From Glutamicibacter uratoxydans (GTDB lineage Bacteria > Actinomycetota > Actinomycetes > Actinomycetales > Micrococcaceae): a stretch of 63,731 nt of DNA. Each line of letters starts with the position of its first letter. The first letter of the stretch is position 1. The translations under genes and the position numbers were made by a program. The notes below the pieces were generated by a model that worked only from the letters and a program-made list of their open reading frames with translations, was not told the DNA's origin and ran no database searches. Of this stretch, positions 1 to 8,755 are shown in pieces. The DNA lies in contig NZ_BJNY01000020.1 in the NCBI RefSeq assembly GCF_006539925.1, forward strand, positions 1 through 63,731. The letters run 5' to 3'.

Positions 1-1
1 T

Positions 2-271
2 GGTTCGCCTTCGCAGTCTCCATCGGAGAAGCCGTCTGAGACGCCGTCGAAGTCGCCGAAGCCTAGCCAGACTCAGAAGCCGACCAGCCCGAACCCCGAT
101 GAGAGCAAGGACAGCTCCCAGCCGCCGAGCTCATCATCAACGGATCAGGAGAGCGAAAAGAGCAGCAGCGAATCTCCTTCGGGAACTTCGTCGTCTAGCT
201 CCAGCCAGTCGTCCAGTGCAAAGAGCTCCAGCTCGTCATCTGGCAGCGCCAGCGCGACATCCACAAACTAG
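2..271 (+). CDS. C-terminal tail of an unidentified protein, low-complexity Ser/Pro/Lys rich (5' partial)
   Basis: The frame is open from base 2 to a TAG at 269-271 and has no start inside the window, so only about 89 C-terminal residues are visible. They are dominated by Ser, Pro, Lys, Thr and Glu, first as KPSETPSKSPKPSQT-like spacing and then as long Ser runs. No domain can be recognised. Such tails are common at the C-termini of extracytoplasmic actinobacterial proteins such as penicillin-binding proteins, but nothing here proves that. A strong hairpin follows the stop, which supports this frame as the real gene end. Confidence 0.6.
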   Translation, partial: GSPSQSPSEKPSETPSKSPKPSQTQKPTSPNPDESKDSSQPPSSSSTDQESEKSSSESPSGTSSSSSSQSSSAKSSSSSSGSASATSTN

Positions 272-284
272 CAGCTGCTTTCGA

Positions 285-329
285 CCCCGGTCGGTTGTCC
301 TCATTGAAGAGGACAACCTGCCGGGGTTT
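285..329 (+). terminator. Rho-independent terminator
   Basis: A CCCCGG..GGTTGTCCTC arm pairs with GAGGACAACC..CCGGGG around a short loop and is followed by TTT. It lies 13 bases after the stop of the partial gene and separates it from fba. Confidence 0.8.
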
Positions 330-466
330 CGCAGTTTCAAACGCGGATTTTGACGTGTCACTTAGTGAGATTTAGGTCTCCGGACCCTATTGAGCCGATA
401 GGATAGAGGTGAATTGCCGTCGAAGGCGACGCATGAACCCCCGCTAGTCACCACAGGAGTGAAAGC

Positions 467-1489
<1,023 letters not shown>

Positions 1490-1491
1490 GC

Positions 1492-1908
1492 ATGGTCGGC
1501 GAGAACCTTTTAGGCATTCCGGAAACCCTCCTGCCGGAGGAAACCGACGTCCTCACCCGCTATGAAGCCGGCGACGAGCCGGTGGACTTGGCCGCGCAGT
1601 TCCCTGCATCATCACTGGTGTGGGCATTGCTTGCCAACGAAGCCCACAGTGAAGGCCGCACCGTGGAATCCTACGCGTTCGCCCGCGTTGGATACCACCG
1701 CGGTTTGGACGCGCTGCGCAAGGCTGGCTGGCGCGGGCAGGGCCCGGTGCCTTGGCGCCACGAGCCCAACCGAGGATTCCTGCGTTCGCTGTATGCTCTG
1801 GGACGCGCCGCCGCCGCTATCGGTGAAGTTGACGAGGTCGAGCGCATCGGCAAGTTCCTCAATGACTCGGATCCGAGTGCCCGCGAAGCTATCGAGGCTG
1901 GCAACTAG
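1492..1908 (+). CDS. DUF3151 family protein
   Basis: This 138-residue protein matches the actinobacterial DUF3151 family, which has no assigned biochemical role. The family pattern is visible as an N-terminal NLLGIPETLLPEE segment, a central LANEAHSEGR..VESYAFARVGYHRGLD block and a C-terminal RSLYALGRAAAAIGE helix. No signal peptide or membrane segment is seen, so it is probably cytosolic. The start is the ATG three bases after the fba stop. It is almost certainly cotranscribed with fba, and a perfect 16-bp stem closes the unit 20 bases downstream. Confidence 0.9.
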   Translation: MVGENLLGIPETLLPEETDVLTRYEAGDEPVDLAAQFPASSLVWALLANEAHSEGRTVESYAFARVGYHRGLDALRKAGWRGQGPVPWRHEPNRGFLRSLYALGRAAAAIGEVDEVERIGKFLNDSDPSAREAIEAGN

Positions 1909-1928
1909 CAGTAGCCTTGCCTTTGCAC

Positions 1929-1964
1929 CGAAGCCCGGCCCGCCATTTGGCGGGCCGGGCTTCG
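1929..1964. terminator. Perfect 16-bp hairpin after the fba-DUF3151 unit
   Basis: The arms CGAAGCCCGGCCCGCC (1929-1944) and GGCGGGCCGGGCTTCG (1949-1964) pair without mismatch around an ATTT loop. No T-tract follows, but the position and stem strength fit an intrinsic terminator. Confidence 0.8.
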
Positions 1965-2332
1965 GCGATTAACGGTTGGCTGATGTGGAGAAGCGGTCCC
2001 GGATCGGACATCTATCCTTTGATGAGAAGGCACTCAGAAACTTCAGCCCATTCGTTTCGAGCAGGCTCATGACCCAGAACTTTCTGCATATCGTTTAGTA
2101 CGAGCAACATGGCTTCAGGCACGTTCGCTGTGGCTTTCGCGCTTAGGCTTTCAAAGCCTTCGATAGGTGTGCAGCTTAAGCACATTTTGCGAGTGTATAG
2201 CTAGCTGATATATTTATTCCTGTTGTCAAAGTACGAGTCTGGCAGTCAGTTTTTAATCAACCAGAGGTGCAATGGGGCAGGATGGTGAAAGTTATCCGCT
2301 CGTCAAAGGCCAATTTCCTTCAGGAGCGAGAA
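1965..2332. other. Intergenic region, AT-richer than its surroundings
   Basis: Apart from one doubtful minus-strand small ORF at 2012-2185, this stretch holds no recognisable gene or RNA. Its 3' part (about 2190-2260) is AT-rich and probably carries the promoter of the membrane protein gene that follows. In-frame upstream starts for that gene exist at GTG 2267 and ATG 2282 but have poorer Shine-Dalgarno placement than GTG 2333. Confidence 0.4.
2012..2185 (-). CDS. Possible small hypothetical protein (57 aa)
   Basis: An ATG-initiated minus-strand frame encodes 57 residues with ordinary, non-repetitive composition, beginning MCLSCTPIEGFE and ending CLLIKG. No Shine-Dalgarno sequence precedes it and a stop codon lies shortly upstream in frame, so it may be a remnant or chance ORF. 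No family is recognised. Confidence 0.2.
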   Translation of the reverse strand: MCLSCTPIEGFESLSAKATANVPEAMLLVLNDMQKVLGHEPARNEWAEVSECLLIKG

Positions 2333-3283
2333 GTGAGAGAACAACTGACGGTGAACGCAACAACGAAGCGAAATCGGCGATTTGCTCGCGGCGCCACCGT
2401 CAACTCACAGGCCATAGCCTTCTCCGCCGCGGGTGTTGCGTTTCTAGCCATGTCCAGACAAATCGGCATGTCGAAGATGTTCTCAGGGGACTTTCCACCC
2501 GCTCTGGGCTACCTTGCCGGACTTGCGGTATCAATAGTATTTGCCGCCGCGCTATTCGCATATCTTCCGCAGATTGTTGCATTCTTGCTTGATGCTGCGC
2601 TGATGATCGGTGCGATCGTCTGGTTTACCTCGGACGAATCGTTACCTGCCATGGGCGTCTTTTTTGGCGTGATTGTCGGCGCAACAAGCGGAATCTTCGT
2701 TGGCATGCTGCACGGAATGAAATTGGAAGAACGCGAGATCAATCAACGTCGCCGGGAGCTTGCTGAGAAGAGCCGGTTGAATCAATCACTGGGCATCTGG
2801 TGGCGTGACGGCCACGGCGAATTTGAAGATGAAACGGCATCTGTGCTTGATGCTGAGCAATTGGTCAAGGAAATGAATGGGCGGAGAAAGGTCCGTTTGA
2901 GTTTGTTTCGTTCCGGGGCTCAGTTGGATCTATTGGGAGGTGCCAAGCAAGGCTACGTTGCCTTCTACTCGCCGCCGATCACTGCCGGTTTGAGTTCTAG
3001 ACAGTGGAAACAGTTGAAGGTCAGCTCCCGTCAAGAAGAATATGAGATTCTCGTGGCAGGCCAGTCGGCCAAGAAACGAGCAAAATACAAGACGCCGTCG
3101 ATGGCATTCCCCGGTTTCCGCCCGGGCCTGTTCACTGGCGACATGCTCAACGGGCAGGCCGCCACATTAGAAGCAGTAAGGCGGTTTTGCGCAACTGCAG
3201 ATGTTGATCCATTTTGGAACTGGGTTGACGAGGAGCCAGCGTATTCTGCGCAACCGCTGGCTGCCGGAAGGCAACAGTTCTAA
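2333..3283 (+). CDS. Hypothetical membrane protein
   Basis: The protein is about 316 residues from GTG 2333, chosen because AGGAG lies six bases upstream; GTG 2267 and ATG 2282 are alternative in-frame starts. The N-terminal 20 residues are basic. Up to four hydrophobic segments follow between residues 24 and 126, including ALGYLAGLAVSIVFAAALF and MGVFFGVIVGATSGIFVGML. The rest is a soluble domain that starts with a charged helix (KLEEREINQRRRELAEKSR). I do not recognise a family. It lies 66 bases upstream of a lipoprotein gene on the same strand and could share its transcript, suggesting an envelope location. Confidence 0.75.
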   Translation: MREQLTVNATTKRNRRFARGATVNSQAIAFSAAGVAFLAMSRQIGMSKMFSGDFPPALGYLAGLAVSIVFAAALFAYLPQIVAFLLDAALMIGAIVWFTSDESLPAMGVFFGVIVGATSGIFVGMLHGMKLEEREINQRRRELAEKSRLNQSLGIWWRDGHGEFEDETASVLDAEQLVKEMNGRRKVRLSLFRSGAQLDLLGGAKQGYVAFYSPPITAGLSSRQWKQLKVSSRQEEYEILVAGQSAKKRAKYKTPSMAFPGFRPGLFTGDMLNGQAATLEAVRRFCATADVDPFWNWVDEEPAYSAQPLAAGRQQF

Positions 3284-3349
3284 AAGCCAAAAAGTTTGAA
3301 AGTCCCGGAGATTACGCACTATCTCACCACACCTAATGAGAGGCACCTT

Positions 3350-3853
3350 GTGAAAACCATGAAGAATAGCCCGAAAAAATCAATCGCATCCTTTGGCGTT
3401 GTTGCACTTGCGGCCGCTCTGTCTTTGACTGCCTGCAGTTCCGCCGAGCCGAGCACTACCGTGCTGAAGATGGAGCAGCCAGGCGTAGAGTCCACCTTGA
3501 CCTACTACGCTGAGGGCGACAAAGTTACCCGACAGACGACAACCAATGTTGTGAACTATGCGGAAGCTGGCATTCCTGACAAGGAAACCGCAAAGAAAAT
3601 GCTGGATCAAGGACTTGAAAAGTTCCAGGGGCACGAAGGCTTGACTGACACCGTCGAGTACAAAGATACCGAGGCAATCGAAACCGTAGAAGTCGATTAT
3701 TCGAAGGCTGACTACGCAGAGCTGGCCAAGGCTGGAATTGTCATGGGCGACGAAACCGGCGGCGAGGTGAAGGTTGACGTGGTCAGCCTCGAGAAGAGCC
3801 TGGAGTCGATGAAGAAGCTGGGTTATGTCCAGCAGAGCGAAGAAGGCAAGTAG
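3350..3853 (+). CDS. DUF1307 / YehR-like lipoprotein
   Basis: This is a 167-residue predicted lipoprotein. The signal segment has a basic start (KNSPKKS), a hydrophobic core and the lipobox LTAC, so the mature protein should be acylated on Cys and held at the outer face of the membrane. The mature part carries the DUF1307 pattern of YehR: a GVESTLTYYAEGDKVTRQTT block, AKKMLDQGLEKF, and an AIETVEVDYSKAD strand. The biochemical role of the family is unknown. GTG 3350 is chosen as start because TGAGAGG lies seven bases upstream; ATG 3359 is also possible. Confidence 0.85.
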   Translation: MKTMKNSPKKSIASFGVVALAAALSLTACSSAEPSTTVLKMEQPGVESTLTYYAEGDKVTRQTTTNVVNYAEAGIPDKETAKKMLDQGLEKFQGHEGLTDTVEYKDTEAIETVEVDYSKADYAELAKAGIVMGDETGGEVKVDVVSLEKSLESMKKLGYVQQSEEGK

Positions 3854-4157
3854 CCTTTCATTCTTATTTTCCACCGGCGGGTCCGTGCTCAATGCGCGGG
3901 GCCGCTTGGCATATTAAGCGGAAGGCGGGCTATTGCCGGCGGCATGGTCAATCCTGCCAATGACGAAACAACAGAACTCGGAATTCAGCGTCTCTTCACA
4001 CATGCAGAACGGCCCTTTGAAAGGCTGATTAACCTGTGATGACTTAATTATCCAAGAGCAAATATTAGAAGTCTCTCATCATTTTCTCTCAGTAGATTCA
4101 TCAAGGCTCATTAGCGTTGGAAAGGTCATAAACACCTCCCACCCCCAGGAGCACATC
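3854..4157. other. Intergenic region before the DUF4956-VTC pair
   Basis: About 300 bases without a credible ORF. A weak inverted repeat CCGCTT (3902-3907) with AAGCGG (3916-3921) could be part of a terminator for the lipoprotein gene. The AT-rich 4040-4130 segment probably contains the promoter of the next operon, but no clean -35/-10 pair is evident. Confidence 0.35.
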
Positions 4158-4790
4158 ATGGTTTCGTTCTATTCAGCGTTGGCTGCCAACTGCATTGGGC
4201 TAGCTGTACTCGTCTACGGAGTGTACTTCCGCCGCCACCACCGTCGAGATTTGGTGCTGGCCTATATGGCCTTGGGCTCGGGAATCTTCGCTGTGACAAT
4301 GCTGCTGTCCAGCAGTGCGGCAGGAATGGGCCTCGGGCTGGGACTCTTCGGCATCCTGTCGATCATCCGTCTGCGTTCGGATACCTTGACCCAGGAAGAA
4401 GTTGCGTACTACTTCGTTTCCCTGGCCATCGGTCTGGTCAACGGCCTGCACCCAGATCCAGCATGGCTTGCTCCGGCGGTGACGGCAGCGCTGGTTGTCG
4501 TGATGTTTGTTGTTGACCATCCTGGATTTGCCCGCAGGACGGAACGCCAGACCATCACCATGGAACGGGCCTACCCGAAGCAGGAAGACCTGCACGCAGC
4601 ACTTGATGAGCTTTTGGGCGCTCAGATCTTGAGGACTGTCGTGCTGGAGCTGGACATGGTGCGTGACCTGACGATCGTCGACGTCCGCTTCAGGGTGCGC
4701 GCCGGCAAGCCAAGTGCTGCAGCCGTCAAAGCGCAGATTGTAGAGCTGGCAGATGAGCCGCGCGCCACCGCTGGGACGTGGTCCCGATGA
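4158..4790 (+). CDS. DUF4956 domain membrane protein
   Basis: This 210-residue protein has four to five hydrophobic segments in its first 120 residues and a soluble C-terminal domain. The DUF4956 signature is clear around residues 60-90: GLFGILSIIRLRSDTLTQEE followed by a VAYYF helix. Members of this family occur next to VTC-domain polyphosphate polymerase-like proteins, and that is the case here: the next gene starts inside this one's stop codon (ATGA overlap). A role as membrane partner of the VTC-like enzyme is therefore likely but unproven. The start ATG has GGAG nearby (CCAGGAGCACATC). Confidence 0.88.
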   Translation: MVSFYSALAANCIGLAVLVYGVYFRRHHRRDLVLAYMALGSGIFAVTMLLSSSAAGMGLGLGLFGILSIIRLRSDTLTQEEVAYYFVSLAIGLVNGLHPDPAWLAPAVTAALVVVMFVVDHPGFARRTERQTITMERAYPKQEDLHAALDELLGAQILRTVVLELDMVRDLTIVDVRFRVRAGKPSAAAVKAQIVELADEPRATAGTWSR

Positions 4791-5578
4791 GTCCCGCCGA
4801 TACGTCTGTCGAGGAACTCATTCGGGCCGCAGATCGCCGCGATGCCATCGGCCTCGATGAAGTGATGTCCGAGGCTGCGCTGCAGTCCCGGATCGATAGG
4901 AAATACCTGCTGACAGCACAAGAGCTGCGCGAGTTCGTCTTGCTGATGGACTGCGAATACCGGATCCTGCAGATTGGGCAGCGGCGGCTGTTCGGCTATG
5001 AATCGGTCTACTTTGATACGGCAGATTACATGGGGTATCGCGACCACCGGCAGGGGCGCCGCCGCCGCTACAAAGTCCGGTCGCGGACCTATACGGATAC
5101 CGGCCTGTCGATGTTCGAAATCAAGACCAAGGGCCTGCGCAATATGACCGTCAAGCACCGCATGGAGCAGGAGCATTCGCTTGCCGACCGCATCAGCAGC
5201 GATGCCAAGGTATTCCTTGACTCCGTCATCGCCGAGGAATACGGCGAGGCGGTTCCCGAACTTCTGCCGGTCATGCGCAACAGCTATCGCCGGGCGACCT
5301 TCGTCGCCCCCGCCTACTCAGAGCGCGTAACCTGCGATGTCCAGCTGAACTTCAGCAATAGCTCCGCCTCGGTGGCCGGCCCCGACGCGGTGGTCGTCGA
5401 GACGAAGAGCCTGAACGGGCGCGGAGTGGCTGACCTTGCCCTGAGGCATTTGGGGATCCGCGACGTGTCAATGAGCAAGTACTGCGTTGGCATGGCGCTG
5501 CTGCATCCCGAGCTGCCAGCCAACAAGTGGGACCGGCTGCTGCGCCGCCGCTTCGGCTCGGAGCGCGTGCGCGACTAG
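4787..5578 (+). CDS. VTC domain-containing protein, polyphosphate polymerase-like
   Basis: The 263-residue protein belongs to the VTC/triphosphate-tunnel group, whose yeast member makes polyphosphate from ATP. Tunnel-type basic strands are visible: SRIDRKYLL near residue 38, an SVYFDTADYMGYRDHR strand, the highly basic GRRRRYKVRSR, FEIKTKG, and a late VVVETKSL. It starts at the ATG embedded in the ATGA overlap with the DUF4956 gene, implying translational coupling. It converges on the response regulator gene and the two share CTAG as their stops. Polyphosphate synthesis is inferred from family membership; another nucleotide or phosphate reaction is possible. Confidence 0.85.
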   Translation: MSPADTSVEELIRAADRRDAIGLDEVMSEAALQSRIDRKYLLTAQELREFVLLMDCEYRILQIGQRRLFGYESVYFDTADYMGYRDHRQGRRRRYKVRSRTYTDTGLSMFEIKTKGLRNMTVKHRMEQEHSLADRISSDAKVFLDSVIAEEYGEAVPELLPVMRNSYRRATFVAPAYSERVTCDVQLNFSNSSASVAGPDAVVVETKSLNGRGVADLALRHLGIRDVSMSKYCVGMALLHPELPANKWDRLLRRRFGSERVRD

Positions 5579-6243
5579 CGGCGGCAGACGAGCCGGTAGC
5601 CGACGCCTCGCACGGTTTCCAGCCGCGCCGCGCCGAGCTTCGAGCGCAGGTACCTGACGTAGACGTCGACGACGTTGGAACCAGGATCGAAGTCGTAGCC
5701 CCATACCCGGGACAGGATCTGCTCGCGGCTGAGCACCTGTTCCGGGTTTCTCATGAACGTTTCGGCCAAGGCGAATTCCCGGGAGGACAATTCGATTTCC
5801 CGGCCGTCAGAGAACACCGTATGGCGCAGCAGGTCCATGGACAGCCCGTCGTATTCGAGCACCGAGCTGGCTGGATTCGCGTCGGCGGGACGCAGCCGCA
5901 GGCGCACCCGCGCCAGCAGCTCGTCGAAGTGGAAGGGCTTGGTCATGTAGTCGTCGGCCCCGTTCTGCAGCCCCATCACCGTATCGTCAATTCCGTCGCG
6001 CGCGGTGAGGATGATCACCGGCGTCGTCATCCCGGCGGAGCGCAGCCGTGCCAGCAGGGAGAAGCCGTCCTCATCGGGCAGCCCCAGGTCGAGGATGACC
6101 AGGTCGAAGGCATTGGATGCGGCAAGTTCATACCCCGTTGCCGCATTCTGCGCAGTGGAGGTGGTCAGTCCCGCCGCCTTCATGCCCTTGGCGATGAAGG
6201 CGCTGATGCGCTGCTCGTCTTCAATGATTAGCACGGTGCTCAC
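5575..6243 (-). CDS. OmpR-family response regulator
   Basis: A 222-residue two-component response regulator with an N-terminal receiver domain and a C-terminal winged-helix DNA-binding domain. The phospho-acceptor Asp lies in LVILDLGLPDEDGF near residue 51, the acidic pair in IIEDE near residue 7, and the conserved Lys in MTKPF. The C-terminal part ends with the typical VYVRYLRSKLG...VRGVGYRL recognition region. It overlaps the upstream kinase gene by four bases, so the pair is translationally coupled. Targets cannot be read from sequence; the convergent VTC/DUF4956 genes are one candidate. Confidence 0.94.
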   Translation of the reverse strand: MSTVLIIEDEQRISAFIAKGMKAAGLTTSTAQNAATGYELAASNAFDLVILDLGLPDEDGFSLLARLRSAGMTTPVIILTARDGIDDTVMGLQNGADDYMTKPFHFDELLARVRLRLRPADANPASSVLEYDGLSMDLLRHTVFSDGREIELSSREFALAETFMRNPEQVLSREQILSRVWGYDFDPGSNVVDVYVRYLRSKLGAARLETVRGVGYRLVCRR

Positions 6244-7685
6244 GCGGCTGCTCCTGGCTGTCGGACTGGGATTTCAAGAAAAACTGTGCACCCGGCCCCC
6301 GGCCGGGACAGCACGTGCAGCTCTCCGCCGTGGGCTTCGGCGATGGCCTGGACGATGTTCAGCCCCAGCCCCGACCCGTCGGTGCGCACTGCGTTGCTTC
6401 CCCGCCCGAAGCGTTCGAAAATCCGCGGCAGGTCTTCTGCGGGGATGCCGCACCCTTCATCGGCGACGCTCCACCGCAGCATCTGGACGCCATGCTTTTC
6501 AACGAACCTGGTGTCCAGCGTGATCTTGGTGCCAGGCTGCGAGAATTTCACCGAGTTGGCGCAAAGCTGCAGCATCGCCTGGGTGATCCGCCGCGGGTCC
6601 AGATCGGCATCGGCTTCCGCCCTGCCGTTGATTCTGAATTGCCGGTCACCCAAGGCGCGGGCCTTGTCGTGGATCTCGTCGAGCAGAATGCCGACCGGCG
6701 TGCGCTTGGGCACGGCGAAGTCCGGGCGGTTGGACTTCGCGAGCGTTACCAGGTCTTCGATCAACAGTGACATGCGATTCAGCTCGTCGAGGGCAATTTC
6801 CAGCGAGGCCTTGACGTCTTGCGGGTCGTCAGGGTCGATGAGCTGCAGATGCCCGCTGATGATCGTCGTCGGTGTTCTCAGTTCGTGCCCGACGTCGTCG
6901 AGCAGCTGGCGTTGGGTGTTCAGCGCGGTTTCCAGCCGGTCGAGCATCTCATTGATGGTCCCTGCCAGATGGGCGAACTCGTCATGCCCCACGACGTCTA
7001 CGCGCCGTGCGAGGTCCGTGTCGCTGATCAGCTTTGCGGTGTGCTGCAGCTGGCGGATCGGCCGGAGCATGCGGCTGACGAAGAACCATGACGCTCCGGC
7101 GGCAATTGCCATGGCGATGGCGCCGGCTGCGCCGAAGCTCAGCATATTGCGGTTGATTTCAGCAATTTCGGCGGAGTAGTCGAAGGCAACGACAAAGCTG
7201 CTGTATTCGGTGTCTGCGGGGAGCTTGACCGGGACGATGATGGCGCGATAGGTCGTCATCTCGGTGGTGATCGTGCGCAGCGCGATCTTTTCTTCAGGGG
7301 CGACGCTGTTCACGGCACTCATCAGCTGCTGGTCGCCCTCCAGCCGGAGCGCCACGACATCGGGCGCAGTCCACGTGACTGTCTGGCCGTGCAGCCCGAC
7401 CATTCCCTGGTGCACTGCCGGCATGGTGCGCTGCATTGCCCGGTAGATCAGGTCCTGGGCCTTGTCATAGGGGCCCAAGGTGCTTGGCGCGATGCCGGTG
7501 TCGGAGAGCACCTGCAGCTCCTGGGCCGAGCGAATCAGCTCGTCGTCCAAGCGCTCGTTCAGTGCATGGCGCTGAACTACATATCCTGTGGCTCCTGCGA
7601 TCAGCAAGGTCAAGCTGACCAGCAGCAGCATCCCCGAAATAAGACGAGCCCTGATGGAGTACGGCCTAGTCCTCGTCTTCGTCAT
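6240..7685 (-). CDS. HAMP-domain sensor histidine kinase
   Basis: This 481-residue membrane kinase has a first transmembrane segment at about residues 13-35, an extracytoplasmic sensor of about 130 residues, a second membrane segment near residues 183-205, a HAMP linker, a HisKA domain with the phospho-His in DVGHELRTPTTII, and an ATPase domain with N box (LQLCANSVKFS), DEGCGIP, FERFGRG and GSGLGLNIV. It phosphorylates the response regulator encoded immediately downstream. Its start overlaps the upstream Asp-rich protein gene by 20 bases. The periplasmic signal is unknown. Confidence 0.94.
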   Translation of the reverse strand: MTKTRTRPYSIRARLISGMLLLVSLTLLIAGATGYVVQRHALNERLDDELIRSAQELQVLSDTGIAPSTLGPYDKAQDLIYRAMQRTMPAVHQGMVGLHGQTVTWTAPDVVALRLEGDQQLMSAVNSVAPEEKIALRTITTEMTTYRAIIVPVKLPADTEYSSFVVAFDYSAEIAEINRNMLSFGAAGAIAMAIAAGASWFFVSRMLRPIRQLQHTAKLISDTDLARRVDVVGHDEFAHLAGTINEMLDRLETALNTQRQLLDDVGHELRTPTTIISGHLQLIDPDDPQDVKASLEIALDELNRMSLLIEDLVTLAKSNRPDFAVPKRTPVGILLDEIHDKARALGDRQFRINGRAEADADLDPRRITQAMLQLCANSVKFSQPGTKITLDTRFVEKHGVQMLRWSVADEGCGIPAEDLPRIFERFGRGSNAVRTDGSGLGLNIVQAIAEAHGGELHVLSRPGAGCTVFLEIPVRQPGAAA

Positions 7686-8088
7686 CGTCTTCTAGATCAT
7701 CGCTGTCGTAGTCGTCATCAAAATCGTCATCGTCATCAAGATCGTCATGTCCCGCTGGCGGCAGGGGAGTTACCGCGCGACGTGTCGGCGCCGGCGGCTT
7801 GGCAGGCGCCGGGGTCGTGGACTTTGCTTCGCCTCGGGTTTTTTCTGGAGCCTGTGCAGACGAGCTGGCAGGGGATTGCGTTGCCTTGGCGACAGACGGC
7901 GACGTCGACGGAGCCGTTGTCGGTTTGCCGGTGGGCGTTGGCCGTGAATCCTGCTCGACAATGACTCCTGCGCCGAGATCTCTATCGGGCGGCGCAGCGA
8001 GGGTGGCGTTTAACCCCCACGCGCCAAGGCTGGCCAGCAGCACCAGCGCCAGCACGGCGATGGTTTGCTTCAGTGCGCGAGTGGTCAT
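7666..8088 (-). CDS. Exported Pro/Ala/Ser/Thr-rich protein with Asp-rich C-terminus
   Basis: The 140-residue product has one N-terminal hydrophobic segment (about residues 9-32, TIAVLALVLLASLGAWGL) that may be a signal anchor or uncleaved signal peptide. A disordered Pro/Ala/Ser/Thr/Lys linker follows. The last 27 residues are almost all Asp and Glu (HDDLDDDDDFDDDYD onward). Such a tail could bind divalent cations, but that is inference. The gene is first in the operon with the histidine kinase and response regulator and overlaps the kinase gene by 20 bases, so it could be an accessory to sensing. No family is recognised. Confidence 0.8.
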   Translation of the reverse strand: MTTRALKQTIAVLALVLLASLGAWGLNATLAAPPDRDLGAGVIVEQDSRPTPTGKPTTAPSTSPSVAKATQSPASSSAQAPEKTRGEAKSTTPAPAKPPAPTRRAVTPLPPAGHDDLDDDDDFDDDYDSDDLEDDDEDED

Positions 8089-8128
8089 CTACCCATTGTG
8101 CATAGGGTGGATTAAATTCAGATGAGAA

Positions 8129-8626
8129 TTACACGTTATTGCGTCGCAAATGCTCAAAGATGATGCTGGTTTGGGTCGATGAGAAGACCCTGTTGGCTCC
8201 CAGGTGCGCGGCGACGAAGCCGCGCAGGTCATCGATGCTTCGGGTGGCTACCCTGACCAGCAGGTCGGGCGAACCGCCAAGGACGAAGACATCCTTCACC
8301 TCCGGCAGCGCCTGCAGCGTTCTGGCAGATGACAGCAGCCTGTCGCGGGCATTGGCCGCCACCACGACGGAGATCATCGCATTCACGTCCACGCCCAGCA
8401 ACGCCTCATTGATCTGGGCGTGGTAGCCGGTGATGATCCCTGCTTTGGCCAGGGCCTTGACCCGCCCGAGGCAGGTGGAAGGAGCAAGCCCTACCTGCGC
8501 CGCCAAGATGTTGTTGGCGATGCGGGCGTCCGCCTGCAGCGCGCTGAGGATTGCCAGGTCGGTTGAATCAACGCGAACCGGGTTCGGCAAAGACTCGCCC
8601 TGAACCGCCCATAATGAATCTGACAC
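8129..8626 (-). CDS. Lrp/AsnC family transcriptional regulator
   Basis: This 165-residue regulator has an N-terminal winged helix-turn-helix (DSTDLAILSALQADARI followed by LAAQVGLAPSTCLGRVKAL) and a C-terminal RAM ligand-binding domain (GVDVNAMISVVV... VKDVFVLGGSPDLLVRV). The family binds amino acids or their metabolites. It is divergent from kynureninase with 129 bases between, so control of kynU, with kynurenine or tryptophan as effector, is the simplest inference. ATTC-TTAT-GAAT at 8641-8652 in the intergenic region is a possible binding site. Confidence 0.92.
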   Translation of the reverse strand: MSDSLWAVQGESLPNPVRVDSTDLAILSALQADARIANNILAAQVGLAPSTCLGRVKALAKAGIITGYHAQINEALLGVDVNAMISVVVAANARDRLLSSARTLQALPEVKDVFVLGGSPDLLVRVATRSIDDLRGFVAAHLGANRVFSSTQTSIIFEHLRRNNV

Positions 8627-8640
8627 GAAAAATCTCCATA

Positions 8641-8652
8641 ATTCTTATGAAT
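8641..8652. promoter_or_regulatory. Possible Lrp operator in the divergent lrp-kynU region
   Basis: ATTC-TTAT-GAAT is a short inverted repeat 14 bases upstream of the lrp-type gene start and about 100 bases before kynU. Location fits control of both genes; the symmetry is short, so this is tentative. Confidence 0.25.
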
Positions 8653-8755
8653 AGTTCGGAATCACTCGTAGTTTTGTGCTCTGAATTCTACTCTTGATGA
8701 TGCAAGGCGGCCGTTGCCGCCGCGGCTTCGGTTGGCAAGGAGAGCGGAGAAAAAG

